Source: Chitinophaga pinensis (lineage in GTDB: Bacteria > Bacteroidota > Bacteroidia > B-17B0 > Aurantibacillaceae). Taken from it: a DNA stretch of 64,000 nucleotides. Below are positions 45,366 through 54,594 of the stretch, piece after piece (the first letter of the stretch is position 1; each line of letters opens with the position of its first letter). The stretch covers positions 140,976 through 204,975 of the forward strand of contig CAMAPT010000001.1 in NCBI GenBank assembly GCA_945860225.1. Reading direction: 5' to 3'. The position numbers and the translations under genes are program-made. The notes below the pieces were generated by a model, which made no database searches, was not told the DNA's origin, and saw only the letters and a program-made list of their open reading frames with translations.

Positions 45366-46589
45366 TTATTTTCTAAAGATGGCAACTGGATCAACATTTG
45401 CTGCTTTTTTAGCAGGAATGTACCCCGCAAAAAAAGTAATAACTAATCCTATTATAATACCTTGCATAAATTTTAAAGGCTCGTAATCAATTGGAAAATA
45501 ACCTATATCTCCTCCCAAGTAAACCCTTTTAAGAATCGTTATTAAAATAGTAGCCATCATTACCCCACCTATAACTCCCACAATACCAATGAATATAGCT
45601 TGTTTTACAAAAACATAAATGACATCTTTTCCCTTAAAACCAATGGCTTTTAAAATGGCTATATCATTAATTTTTTGAGATACCGTCATGTTTAAAATAT
45701 TATAAATACCAAAACCAGCCACTAACAAAATGGTAAGAGAAACAAACGTAATAATCATTTTTCTCATTTTATTGGTGGCCATTAATGTTTCGTTAGCCTC
45801 TTTCCACCCTTCCGCCTTATAACCTGTTATTTTTGTTAATTCTTGAGCTACCTTATTGGCATGTTCAGGGTCCCGCACATTTACATTGATATCCGTAATG
45901 TATGAATTACCTTCCTTTAAAAGTTGTTGGGAGGCTGCTAAATTAATATATGACTTTGTTTTGTCGGTAACTGAATTATTAGTCTTGAATATTCCAATAA
46001 CCTTAAATGAACGATTAATTCCTTTGGATGAAGTGAGATTTAAATAATCTCCAATTGATAAATTCATTTTTTGAGAAATACCACTACCAATTACAATCGC
46101 ATTAGGATTTGATTTCAATACATTAAAATCCCCTTCTACCATAAATGATTTTATATTGTACATTGTATTTGCTTCGTCGGGTTTTATCCCTATTGCAAAA
46201 CCTGAAATTTGCAATCTACCTTTATTATAAAACACATTCGTATTAACCTGAGGAGTTGCAGCCACTACGTCTTTTTGTTTCAATATAGTTGCCAAAATCA
46301 TATTTGGGTTTAAAATGGTATTATTTGTAGGAACTACTTTTGGATTAATAATTAATGATAGCGAAAAACTGTCTTGGTTTAAAGATTTGCTCATTTCATC
46401 ATCTTTATAAACCCTGATGTGAGAAGTGTTTCTGAAAATAGAGGCATTAGAGCTTTTATCAAACCCTACTAATAAGCTGTTCATGAAAATATAAACCGAC
46501 ATTCCTAACAAAACGCCTAAAACAGCAACCGCCGTCAGTTTTTTGTTTGAAAAAATATAGGTTTTTGCAATCGAGCTGCTTAGGTTCAT
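45366..46589 (-). CDS. ABC transporter permease, MacB/FtsX-type
   Basis: A 407-residue permease. One N-terminal helix (about 17-40) is followed by a periplasmic MacB_PCD domain to about residue 275. Three C-terminal helices follow in the FtsX arrangement, with ILKAIGFKGKDVIYVFVKQAIFIGIVG typical of the family, and the end VDPVAIFRK. This is the mechanotransmission type of transporter. It lies 3 bases after the adaptor gene and 2 bases before the ATPase gene. Confidence 0.9.
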   Translation of the reverse strand: MNLSSSIAKTYIFSNKKLTAVAVLGVLLGMSVYIFMNSLLVGFDKSSNASIFRNTSHIRVYKDDEMSKSLNQDSFSLSLIINPKVVPTNNTILNPNMILATILKQKDVVAATPQVNTNVFYNKGRLQISGFAIGIKPDEANTMYNIKSFMVEGDFNVLKSNPNAIVIGSGISQKMNLSIGDYLNLTSSKGINRSFKVIGIFKTNNSVTDKTKSYINLAASQQLLKEGNSYITDINVNVRDPEHANKVAQELTKITGYKAEGWKEANETLMATNKMRKMIITFVSLTILLVAGFGIYNILNMTVSQKINDIAILKAIGFKGKDVIYVFVKQAIFIGIVGVIGGVMMATILITILKRVYLGGDIGYFPIDYEPLKFMQGIIIGLVITFFAGYIPAKKAANVDPVAIFRK

Positions 46590-46592
46590 GTA

Positions 46593-47696
46593 TTACGGTT
46601 TTAACGGGAGTAAAATATCTGTAGCATCAATCCCAGACAAAATTTCCACATACTCTGTTGAAACAATTCCGGGTTGAACAACAATAAGTTCTTTTTTTCC
46701 TTTGACTTGAACCTTGTTTCCAAACCCCATATAATGGCGAGGAATTAATAAAGCTTGTTTCTTTGAGCCAACCAAAATATTCGCTTCTAATTGTGTACCA
46801 AAAAGAGAAGTTCGTAAAGAGGAATCAAAAATAGCCTTACAAACAAATGATTGTGTTTTATCATCAAATGCAGGTAATATGTCTGTTATTTTACCTTTAT
46901 AAATTGTTTTTTTATCGGTATTTAATTGCACATAAACCATTTGGTCTTTTTTTATTTTCCCAATACTATTTTCGTCTACATTTAATACGGCTTCTGCCGT
47001 TTGATCATTCGCAATGGTGGCAATAATGTCTCCTTTTTTCACATAATCGCCAGTTGTTTTCAGTTTTTTTATCACTGTACCTCTTTTAGCAACGGGTATT
47101 TGATTGTACATTTTAATGATTTCATTATTCTTTAATTGCCCCTGAGTAACAATGTGTTGCTGTGTGGCTTGCTGCTGAATGAGTATGGCTTGTTTTTTTA
47201 ACGCATTTAAATTAGACAATGAATTATTGGCCAATAACTGCATATTTTCATATTCTACTTTAGCAATACTTTGAGTTTCATAAAGTCTCAGATACCTTTC
47301 TACTTGCAGTTTATCTTGTTGATATTTACTTTCTGCAAACTGAATATTTTGTTGTAATTGTTGTAATTGTGGAGAGTTTGATGTCAAATTTTCATTTGCT
47401 ATTTTTGATTGCTCTTGGGCAGTTAGCATATTTATATGATTATTTTTATTATCGATTTCTGCCAACACATCACCTTCTAAAACCTTGTTTCCTATTTCAA
47501 AGTCAGCCTTTATTAAAACACCATCTGTTTGAGCTGCCACATTATAGGCATCTTCCCATTGCAATTCGCCCGAAGCAAAAACAAACTCCTGAATATCCTG
47601 CTTTGTTGGGCTCACCTCTTTATCTTGATTACAAGAAATAAAGCCAAGCAATATGGCTGTCAAAATCATTATTTTACCTTTTATCTTAAAATCCAT
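46593..47696 (-). CDS. HlyD/RND-type periplasmic adaptor lipoprotein
   Basis: A protein of about 367 residues from the ATG at 47696; a TTG-initiated longer form from 47729 would overlap tolC by 44 bases. The hydrophobic leader ends in LLGFISCNQ, a lipobox. Residues ~45-230 form the biotinyl-lipoyl and coiled-coil hairpin (VLAEIDNKNNHINMLTAQEQSKIANENL and a Gln-rich coil), then beta-barrel residues. It bridges the MacB-type permease to TolC. The ORF overlaps the tolC end by about 11 bases. Confidence 0.85.
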   Translation of the reverse strand: MDFKIKGKIMILTAILLGFISCNQDKEVSPTKQDIQEFVFASGELQWEDAYNVAAQTDGVLIKADFEIGNKVLEGDVLAEIDNKNNHINMLTAQEQSKIANENLTSNSPQLQQLQQNIQFAESKYQQDKLQVERYLRLYETQSIAKVEYENMQLLANNSLSNLNALKKQAILIQQQATQQHIVTQGQLKNNEIIKMYNQIPVAKRGTVIKKLKTTGDYVKKGDIIATIANDQTAEAVLNVDENSIGKIKKDQMVYVQLNTDKKTIYKGKITDILPAFDDKTQSFVCKAIFDSSLRTSLFGTQLEANILVGSKKQALLIPRHYMGFGNKVQVKGKKELIVVQPGIVSTEYVEILSGIDATDILLPLKP

Positions 47697-49002
47697 TGTT
47701 AATGTCAATTTTAGTTTTACTAAATCCAATATTTGCGAATGCGCTCATAAGATTAAACTCACTGTTCAATAAATCGTTTTGAGAAATAATCAATTTATCT
47801 AATGGTAAAATACCTTCCTTAAATTGATTGAAATTTTTATCGTAAGTATCTTTTTTTAAATCATATATTTTTTGAAAATAGTATGACTGACTTAACGATT
47901 TTTCATATTCTAAAATCAATAACTTATTTTTAGTTTCCATTTCATTTTGAGCTTGTTCTTCATTATTTTTTAAAATTTCTAATTGTATTTTTTTATTTTC
48001 CAGACTAGAAATTTTTTGAACTGTAGTAGGCAAATCGTAGCTCAATTTTAGCCCAATGTACCTATAATCAATCCATTGCGAATTAGCAGAAAAGAAGTTG
48101 TCATTGCTTAGGTTTTGCCAATTTAAAGAAGACTGAAACGATAATACCGGAAAATTTTGATATTTAACCGATTTATACTCTTGCTCTGCAAGTAGGCTTT
48201 GTAATTTAGCATTTTCTGATTGCAACGTATTGTGAGTTTCGGTCACAGCATCCACTTTTTCAAAATCTTTTACCGATTGCGTCAAAATCAAGGTCTGTTG
48301 TTTCCCCATAAACAAATTCAATGTTTGATATTGACTCTTGGTGTTATACTCGATTTGCGAAAATTTGTCTTGAAGCATCATTAAATTAACTTCCGCCTCA
48401 TTCATGTCTTGTTTTCGGGCTATTCCTTCTTTAAATTTATTAGTAACAATCAACTTAACTTGTTCAGCTATTGTTATGTTTTTTAGAACGATTTCTTTTT
48501 GAGCTTGAAACGAGAGTATATTAAAATACAATGCATTTATTTTATCATAAACAGATTGCTCATTAATTTTATTCTGATTTTCTACTAATTGTTGATTAAT
48601 GTTGGCTGATTTTATTTGAGCCAAATTAGCTATATTCAAAATATCAAATTGAGGCTGTGCGTTAATCGTTGATGCATATTGTTGCCCCATGGTTATTTCT
48701 TTAAAAGTTCCGCCAGGCATCCCAAAAGCCTGACCGGGTAAAAAATTGACTTGTTGTGCTATGTTATTGACCACCTGCATCGATGATGGTATTTTAGGAT
48801 TAAAGGCATTGCCTATGGATGTGTTACTAGTTAGTTGGGCCAATTTTGTTTGAAAAGCAGAATTCTCAAATGCATAATAACTGTTTTTTACACATTCGAA
48901 TACTTCTTTAATAGATAAAAATGCTTTACTTTCCTGCGAATACCCATCACTAGAACAAATAAGGATACTCATCCCTAATATCATTAAATGAATCCTTCTC
49001 AT
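47686..49002 (-). CDS. TolC family outer-membrane efflux protein
   Basis: A 438-residue outer-membrane efflux protein with a signal peptide of about 22 residues ending before QES. It shows two homologous halves of helical and beta repeats, with coiled-coil segments such as KLIVTNKFKEGIARKQDMNEAEVNLMML. It exports substrate through the outer membrane for the adaptor and permease genes that follow. Its start overlaps the TetR stop (ATGA). Confidence 0.88.
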   Translation of the reverse strand: MRRIHLMILGMSILICSSDGYSQESKAFLSIKEVFECVKNSYYAFENSAFQTKLAQLTSNTSIGNAFNPKIPSSMQVVNNIAQQVNFLPGQAFGMPGGTFKEITMGQQYASTINAQPQFDILNIANLAQIKSANINQQLVENQNKINEQSVYDKINALYFNILSFQAQKEIVLKNITIAEQVKLIVTNKFKEGIARKQDMNEAEVNLMMLQDKFSQIEYNTKSQYQTLNLFMGKQQTLILTQSVKDFEKVDAVTETHNTLQSENAKLQSLLAEQEYKSVKYQNFPVLSFQSSLNWQNLSNDNFFSANSQWIDYRYIGLKLSYDLPTTVQKISSLENKKIQLEILKNNEEQAQNEMETKNKLLILEYEKSLSQSYYFQKIYDLKKDTYDKNFNQFKEGILPLDKLIISQNDLLNSEFNLMSAFANIGFSKTKIDINNGF

Positions 49003-49589
49003 TTTGTTTTCATTAAGAATAATAAATTACTCATCGTTTTTAGCCCCTGACTTTCAATATCAAATCCAAAATTGGCCAATTTCCATTTCAACATTTGCAA
49101 CCTAAATGTTCCCATAACAAAATGAATTAAATACTCTGTTTCTATTTCATGATTAAAACAATTTTGCAATTGACCCGCCTTAATGATATGCCTGAAATGA
49201 TTTGAATTTGATTGCATTAATTTTTGGATTTCATATTTTATATTTTCTGTATGATCAATCAATCCATCAGATAATATTATTATAATGAAATGGGGATTAG
49301 CTTTAAAAAATGAAAATTGGCTTTGAAATAGTGCTAACAATTTTGCATCTGGCGCCATTTCTCCCCTAACAATGGTTTCAAATCTGCTGGTAATATTATC
49401 CGATAAATACCTAATTAAAAGAGTAACAATAGCTTCTTTACTATTAAAATGTCGGTACAAAGCACTTTCTGAGAAATTCATTTCAACGGCAAGATTTTTT
49501 GTGGTTAGGCCTTTTATTCCCTTTTCCATCAATATCCTACCAGAAGCTTCAATAATTTCAAGTTGCCTATCAGATAAATCGCTATTCAT
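48999..49589 (-). CDS. TetR/AcrR family regulator of the efflux cluster
   Basis: A 196-residue regulator. The N-terminal HTH is LTTKNLAVEMNFSESALYRHFNSKEAIVTLLIRYL near residues 23-57. The C-terminal ligand domain shows no recognisable subfamily. It is the first gene of the five-gene efflux cluster, overlapping tolC by 4 bases. A 14-bp perfect palindrome lies 13 bases upstream of its start. It likely represses its own operon until a substrate binds. Confidence 0.93.
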   Translation of the reverse strand: MNSDLSDRQLEIIEASGRILMEKGIKGLTTKNLAVEMNFSESALYRHFNSKEAIVTLLIRYLSDNITSRFETIVRGEMAPDAKLLALFQSQFSFFKANPHFIIIILSDGLIDHTENIKYEIQKLMQSNSNHFRHIIKAGQLQNCFNHEIETEYLIHFVMGTFRLQMLKWKLANFGFDIESQGLKTMSNLLFLMKTK

Positions 49590-49601
49590 TTAAAACATGT
49601 T

Positions 49602-49615
49602 AGTGAATATTCACT
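49602..49615. promoter_or_regulatory. Probable TetR operator: 14-bp perfect palindrome
   Basis: AGTGAATATTCACT is its own reverse complement. It lies between the TetR start codon (49589) and the -7 box of the same gene (49619-49626), so a bound repressor would cover the transcription start. Palindromes of this kind are typical TetR-family operators. Confidence 0.75.
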
Positions 49616-49618
49616 CTT

Positions 49619-49626
49619 CAAAGATA
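49619..49626 (-). promoter_or_regulatory. Bacteroidota -7 promoter box of the TetR-efflux operon
   Basis: On the minus strand TATCTTTG matches TAnnTTTG exactly. Transcription would begin within or next to the palindrome at 49602-49615. No clear -33 TTTG is visible. Confidence 0.6.
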
Positions 49627-49667
49627 CATGTTTTTTGAATAGCTTTTAGCATCTTTTTGAAATCATG

Positions 49668-50408
49668 CTATAAATCAGACATCAACTCCAAAAACTTAAC
49701 TAAGGCTTGTTTTTTGTCTTCATCAAAATGATAGGAAATCTTGTTTTTAAGATAATCTAATGGATCAAAATTTGGTGTTGAATTAGGTTGTTCTAAAACA
49801 GCTGCTTCGATATGATTAACTCCATAAGCAAGTGCTTTATTAAATGACTCAATAAATTGATTGTTTAATTCAACATTACTGACCCAACAGGCAAATACAA
49901 ATGGTAATTGAGTGTACTTGTGCCATTCCTCTGCCAAATCGTATTGATAAGGATATGATGATAAACCAAAAGTCCTGTCACCTATAATCACACCTCCAGT
50001 AGCTCCAGTAATAAGTGACTCATAACCTTGATTTGCGGGAACAAAATGAATATTTTTTTTCCAAAAATGTTTATTTAATACCTGAACAAGAGTAACTGAT
50101 GTTTTAGATTGGTAATCAAGTAAAACATGTGTTAATTCTTCAAGTGGTTTTTCAGAAAACAATTTAACGCTATCAACTTTACCCACTGCCCCAATACAAT
50201 AATCAGTAATGAGATGATAATGTTGTAATTCGGGTAAAATTGCTACTGGCACCAATCCTATTTCAACTTGTTTGTTTTTTAATTTTTGCGCACATACACT
50301 AGGTATATCCAATTGCACTTGAATTTGCGATTGAAAATTGGTATGTTTTATACCGTATATAAATGGAGTAGTGTTATAATAATTAACTATTGAAACCGAA
50401 TGAATCAT
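49668..50408 (-). CDS. mqnA: Chorismate dehydratase MqnA (futalosine menaquinone pathway)
   Basis: A 246-residue protein of the MqnA/MqnD periplasmic-binding-like fold. It opens IHSVSIVNYYNTTPFIYGI, continues KQVEIGLVPVAILPEL and has the GGVIIGDRTF motif, characteristic of MqnA. It converts chorismate to 3-enolpyruvylbenzoate, the first step of the futalosine route to menaquinone. No other mqn genes are in the window. It lies 5 bases after the EI24 gene on the same strand. Confidence 0.93.
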   Translation of the reverse strand: MIHSVSIVNYYNTTPFIYGIKHTNFQSQIQVQLDIPSVCAQKLKNKQVEIGLVPVAILPELQHYHLITDYCIGAVGKVDSVKLFSEKPLEELTHVLLDYQSKTSVTLVQVLNKHFWKKNIHFVPANQGYESLITGATGGVIIGDRTFGLSSYPYQYDLAEEWHKYTQLPFVFACWVSNVELNNQFIESFNKALAYGVNHIEAAVLEQPNSTPNFDPLDYLKNKISYHFDEDKKQALVKFLELMSDL

Positions 50409-50413
50409 ATCAC

Positions 50414-51220
50414 TTAATAACTGCTTATCGTTGATTTTGTTTTAATATTCAAAAAACTAATCGTTGCACCTGCTAGGGCAACAAGCGGTCCAAAAAACTG
50501 ACCAATAAAAAATGGTATCCAGCATATGACCAAATAAACCAAACCTATGCCGCAAGCTAGGCCACTATTTTGTCGGGTAAACTTGATACTTTGACGAATA
50601 GTCATTTGATGTCTTTCGAAATTATAATCAAGCATGGTAAATCCAATAAAATAACAAGATAAAATAAATAAAAATGGTACTGTTACAAAAGCCAAAGGAG
50701 GAAATATAAGCGTCATTAAAAAACCTAATCCCAAACAGATATACTCTAATAACATATTTCGGATGCTAATTTGTACCCCTCTGAGTATGTCTTTTAAAAA
50801 TTGAATCAACTGAAAAGGATAAACTGTTCCTTGTGTTTGTGATTCAATAGTTTGCGATAATAAAGAAAACAATGGAGACATTGTCATAATTGTCAGGTAT
50901 TTTGAAAAAGTGCCTGAAATAAACCAGAACATCAATTTAAAAATCCAAGTTAATAAAAGACTAAAATAACCCGTTAAAAAAGGTTTGGCAGTAGAGAGAA
51001 AAACGCCTTCGTTGGGTATCGATTCAAAATTTAAGTATAGCTGTAGCCGTTCAGACACTATTTCAGCTAATTTGTAAAAAAACACAACGCTAAACAACCA
51101 AATAAATAGCCACCAAATAACAGTGTAAATTAAATAAGGCCAAATTCGCGGTTTAAATAATAGACCTAATCCTTTAAAACAATTTTGAAGAGCACTTATA
51201 AAACCAGAAAAAAAAATCAT
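50414..51220 (-). CDS. EI24 domain (CysZ-like) integral membrane protein
   Basis: A 268-residue membrane protein with about six helices, opening FISALQNCFKGLGLLFKPRIWPYLIYTVIWW, typical of EI24/CysZ proteins. E. coli CysZ transports sulfate; Bacteroidota members are of uncertain function. It is in a minus-strand run between the glucosaminidase and mqnA genes. Confidence 0.82.
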   Translation of the reverse strand: MIFFSGFISALQNCFKGLGLLFKPRIWPYLIYTVIWWLFIWLFSVVFFYKLAEIVSERLQLYLNFESIPNEGVFLSTAKPFLTGYFSLLLTWIFKLMFWFISGTFSKYLTIMTMSPLFSLLSQTIESQTQGTVYPFQLIQFLKDILRGVQISIRNMLLEYICLGLGFLMTLIFPPLAFVTVPFLFILSCYFIGFTMLDYNFERHQMTIRQSIKFTRQNSGLACGIGLVYLVICWIPFFIGQFFGPLVALAGATISFLNIKTKSTISSY

Positions 51221-51268
51221 GTATAATAAGTTGTTTATACGAAAACGACTAATTTAAGCTATTCGCAC

Positions 51269-51751
51269 TTATTTTTGACATTGACTTTTAGAGACCTTTA
51301 ATAGGTGGGCTGTCCAATGAACAGCATCTTTAGCATAACCATTGCTAGCAATTTTAGTCGCCCACTTTTCTATATTTTGTTCGCCTTTTAATTCAGTATA
51401 ATATTTTTTAGAACTAATTAATCGACAAAAACCAACAAATGACTCGGTCACGGAAGGATAATATTTGTAACGGCTTTTAAATTTTCCAGAATCATTTAAT
51501 GGATTTTTTCCAACAATTCCAAAATGATTATTCAAATTTTTTGCGACTTTACTCGTGCCTCCTCCTGATTCAACAAACCCCACTCCTAATATCAAACAAG
51601 ATGGAATACTATACTCCTTTTCCAAACTGTCTGCTAAAGCCTGGTATTTTCTAAAATAATCCGTCTGGGCAGAGAGGCTAAAACAAGCGAATAAGCTAAA
51701 TATGATGACTAATGTTCTCAAAGTATATTTATTTAATCCTAATGTAATCAA
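51269..51751 (-). CDS. Secreted glucosaminidase-domain protein
   Basis: A 160-residue protein with a signal peptide ending near FSLSAQ. The catalytic-type region is SCLILGVGFVESGGGTSKVAKNLNNHFGIVGKNP, where the Glu acts in cell-wall glucosaminidases. The start is TTG (TTGA overlap with the LysM gene stop); a later TTG at codon 11 is also possible. It probably cleaves peptidoglycan. Its start overlaps the LysM-SGNH gene end by 4 bases, so the two are translationally coupled. Confidence 0.85.
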   Translation of the reverse strand: MITLGLNKYTLRTLVIIFSLFACFSLSAQTDYFRKYQALADSLEKEYSIPSCLILGVGFVESGGGTSKVAKNLNNHFGIVGKNPLNDSGKFKSRYKYYPSVTESFVGFCRLISSKKYYTELKGEQNIEKWATKIASNGYAKDAVHWTAHLLKVSKSQCQK

Positions 51752-53238
51752 TTAATCTTCAATATTTGTCCTTTTTTGATAATATTTTTTTTCAGATGAT
51801 TCATTTCTTTTAACTTAAGCAACGAAATACCATTTTTTTCAGCAATATCTGAAAGTGTATCTCCGTCTTTAACAGTGTAATATATCGGGGTTGAATTAAG
51901 TTCCTGCGTTACAGATTCTTTCGGTTCTTTTAAGTCTGTTTCTTTATTTTCAAATGAAGAGACCTCTAATTTATCGTAAGATTTCATTGCAACTGCATAT
52001 TGATCTTGATTAGGATGCAATTTTATATAATTAAGCGTCTTTATAAAAGATTCGTACAAAAGTTGTCCTTTAACTTTATATCCATTCATGGTAAGATGAA
52101 TCAAATCTTTTTGAGCATACCCCAATTGATGCCATTTTTTTATTGTTTCAATACCACCCGATAAATCAAGCCAATTCCAAAACAAGCAATGATTTTTTTT
52201 CGCCAAAGAGTCCATTAAATCCCTAAACGCTATAGTAGCTGTTACTAACTTTTTTTTATAGTATAAATCCTGAGTAGAGGTTAAAACAATCAATACATCC
52301 GGATTTATTTTTCGTAATTTCAATATTGTTTCCTCTACCTGACTTGCTAATTGTGTATCAATCTGATTTTTATATAAAATATCATTTGTGCCAAAATCAA
52401 GTAAAATGACATCAGGTTGCAAAATTTTAGCATGCTCTTCGAGTTTTGCTATATTCAATACCGAGCGGAAAGGAGCTGCGCCTACCCCAAGAGAATGATA
52501 AACAATGCCGTTGGGTTTATTTAATTCTACATCAATGCCATAAAATTGAAAATGGACATTCGTTCGATTTGAATCACTGAGTGTTATTTTTAGATGATTA
52601 ATTGCTCCTGTATAATATATCTCTAAATAATTTTCATCTTTATGTTGAATTAATTGTTGTTTACTAAAAAAATAGGTGGCCGAATCTAACTTGACACTAA
52701 ATTCGGGAGTAAGAGAATCTACCTCAAGCAATAGTAATAATTTGTACGATTGATTAAGTAGTGGTTTCTTAAAATTAAACTGTATTGATGCATTGTTTTC
52801 ACTCGTATTTACAGCCATACCACAAACACCCAAAGGAATTTTTGGATTAGTTTGAAAGCTTTTAGCAAAGCTCCAATTACCAGTATGATAGGTTGTGTAA
52901 TTAATAGATGAATAGGTTTTAGCGACATTGTAAGGAAAAATCATACCTCTTCCTCCATCTGAAAATGTTTGGATAAAGTTTTCACGAGCTTTACTAGTCG
53001 GTATTTCTGCCTGAATGTGACTGCCTCCAAAATGAAAAAACACCAATTTCGATGAATCCAATTGATCAAAATATTGTTTCAATTTCTTAGCAGTTTCCAA
53101 ATTATAATAATTAATTTGACGGTAAAGTGTATCTATTTTTAAATCTGAAAGACTTACTTCTGTTTGAGCTGTTATATAGCTATTGATTGATAAAACAGTA
53201 AATAAAAAGAAAAAAGTGAAATGAGGTATTTTTTTCAT
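51748..53238 (-). CDS. SGNH hydrolase with C-terminal LysM domain
   Basis: A 496-residue secreted protein with a signal peptide to about residue 24. Block I of the SGNH fold is FFHFGGSHIQAEIP with Ser73 as the likely nucleophile. Block III is VILLDFGTNDILY near 278. The D-x-x-H of block V is DLIHLTMNGYK near 385. A LysM peptidoglycan-binding domain ends the protein (about 452-496, YYTVKDGDTLSDIAEKNG). This suggests an esterase or acetyltransferase acting on the cell wall. It lies between the AlgX-like and glucosaminidase genes. Confidence 0.85.
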   Translation of the reverse strand: MKKIPHFTFFFLFTVLSINSYITAQTEVSLSDLKIDTLYRQINYYNLETAKKLKQYFDQLDSSKLVFFHFGGSHIQAEIPTSKARENFIQTFSDGGRGMIFPYNVAKTYSSINYTTYHTGNWSFAKSFQTNPKIPLGVCGMAVNTSENNASIQFNFKKPLLNQSYKLLLLLEVDSLTPEFSVKLDSATYFFSKQQLIQHKDENYLEIYYTGAINHLKITLSDSNRTNVHFQFYGIDVELNKPNGIVYHSLGVGAAPFRSVLNIAKLEEHAKILQPDVILLDFGTNDILYKNQIDTQLASQVEETILKLRKINPDVLIVLTSTQDLYYKKKLVTATIAFRDLMDSLAKKNHCLFWNWLDLSGGIETIKKWHQLGYAQKDLIHLTMNGYKVKGQLLYESFIKTLNYIKLHPNQDQYAVAMKSYDKLEVSSFENKETDLKEPKESVTQELNSTPIYYTVKDGDTLSDIAEKNGISLLKLKEMNHLKKNIIKKGQILKIN

Positions 53239-53247
53239 TGTAGATTT

Positions 53248-54594
53248 TTATTTTGAAGGCATGGTAGATGTTGCTGATGAATTAATCTGCAGAATGGTAT
53301 CTTTTAAGGCTGCATCCTTTTTTCTGACTAATTCATTATTAAAACCCAAATCATGCATTCTCTGAATCGTACCATAAGCCATTGCGCCATGTAAACCTAA
53401 AGCAAAAACCATATCATTTATGGCATTTTGTTTAATTAAAGTCAATAAATTATGTTGTGCATAACGAAAATCTACCGCATAAACTTCTTCGTAATGATTA
53501 ACCAAATAAACGGTGAAGGCATTTCCCATTGAATTTTTAATAACCAAAACTTTTTTCCCATTCTTAATATTAGTTTTGATCTTAACAAGAGGAATATCAC
53601 CACATAAAAATGTTGAGTAACTATTGCCTCCCGAACAACCATGACAAAACACCGAACCTTTTAAAGGTTTACTAAAGTCTGAAGGGCCATAATGAATAGC
53701 ATTTGTTTGAATTCTAGGAATAAAATATTCCATCGAATCGGGATTATTTTCTACGCTTTTATCTCTAGTGAGTTGATAAAGCGAACCTAAAAAATCATAT
53801 TTGACTCTCCGCTCCATATTATCCAACGGTACAGGTTCTAATCCGACTCCGTGGCAAAAAGCAACATACGCATAATAAGCTCCCCTAGCTGTCCAATGAT
53901 GATCAGTACTGAAAAATAATTTTTCGTCGGTGTGTTTATTTAACTCATCTTGCACGTCACAAAACAAAGCACCATTGGAAAGCGATTGTTTAATAGATAG
54001 CAGCGTTTCTTTATTTTTCAGTTTATAATCATTGTATTTAGGTGATGGAATATAGGCGCAAGATAAGGGTGGAACGCAAGAAATAACGCGCGTTTTACCG
54101 GTAAGTTCAAGAGCATACTTACTTAACATTTTACCAAACATAGATGCCATCTTTGGATTACCTCGATTCAATGTAAATACACTTCCGTTAATAATCAGCA
54201 TATTTCCCGAGTAAGCCTCTTCAAATACTTCCTCTGTATTAGTCTTACGAGAAATAGAATCGGAGGTAACTATTTTTGTGTCAGTTCGCTTTTGAGGCTT
54301 CGCTACTACTAGTACTTTTTCGCGGTTAGCCAAATGTATACCCCTATAATAATTAATAGATGACGCTAATTTTACCATCTCGAAACGAAAAGGAGATTGA
54401 TCATTTACATATTGATCTATACTATCAGACCATTTTCCATTCACATAATTATTCCAATGGAGCTTTGGCAAACTTGCCAAGGTGCGTTTTTCCGAAAAAG
54501 AAATCGTTTTTTTTGGTAAAATAAAAAATGACAATCCACCGCTAAAAACAGCTAACAAAAAAAGAAAAATATTTAGTTTATGTATACTTTTCAA
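53248..54594 (-). CDS. DHHW/AlgX-type SGNH-like acetyltransferase partner
   Basis: A 448-residue protein anchored by an N-terminal hydrophobic segment (about 8-28). Near residue 230 the motif FSTDHHWTARGAYYAY is the DHHW signature shared with AlgX/AlgJ, the enzymes that transfer acetyl groups to alginate. A GCSGGNSYSTFLCG segment near 320 may supply the nucleophile serine. The start is TTG, overlapping the MBOAT stop (TTGA). Its neighbours are the MBOAT gene upstream and the LysM-SGNH gene 9 bases downstream. Confidence 0.82.
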   Translation of the reverse strand: MKSIHKLNIFLFLLAVFSGGLSFFILPKKTISFSEKRTLASLPKLHWNNYVNGKWSDSIDQYVNDQSPFRFEMVKLASSINYYRGIHLANREKVLVVAKPQKRTDTKIVTSDSISRKTNTEEVFEEAYSGNMLIINGSVFTLNRGNPKMASMFGKMLSKYALELTGKTRVISCVPPLSCAYIPSPKYNDYKLKNKETLLSIKQSLSNGALFCDVQDELNKHTDEKLFFSTDHHWTARGAYYAYVAFCHGVGLEPVPLDNMERRVKYDFLGSLYQLTRDKSVENNPDSMEYFIPRIQTNAIHYGPSDFSKPLKGSVFCHGCSGGNSYSTFLCGDIPLVKIKTNIKNGKKVLVIKNSMGNAFTVYLVNHYEEVYAVDFRYAQHNLLTLIKQNAINDMVFALGLHGAMAYGTIQRMHDLGFNNELVRKKDAALKDTILQINSSATSTMPSK

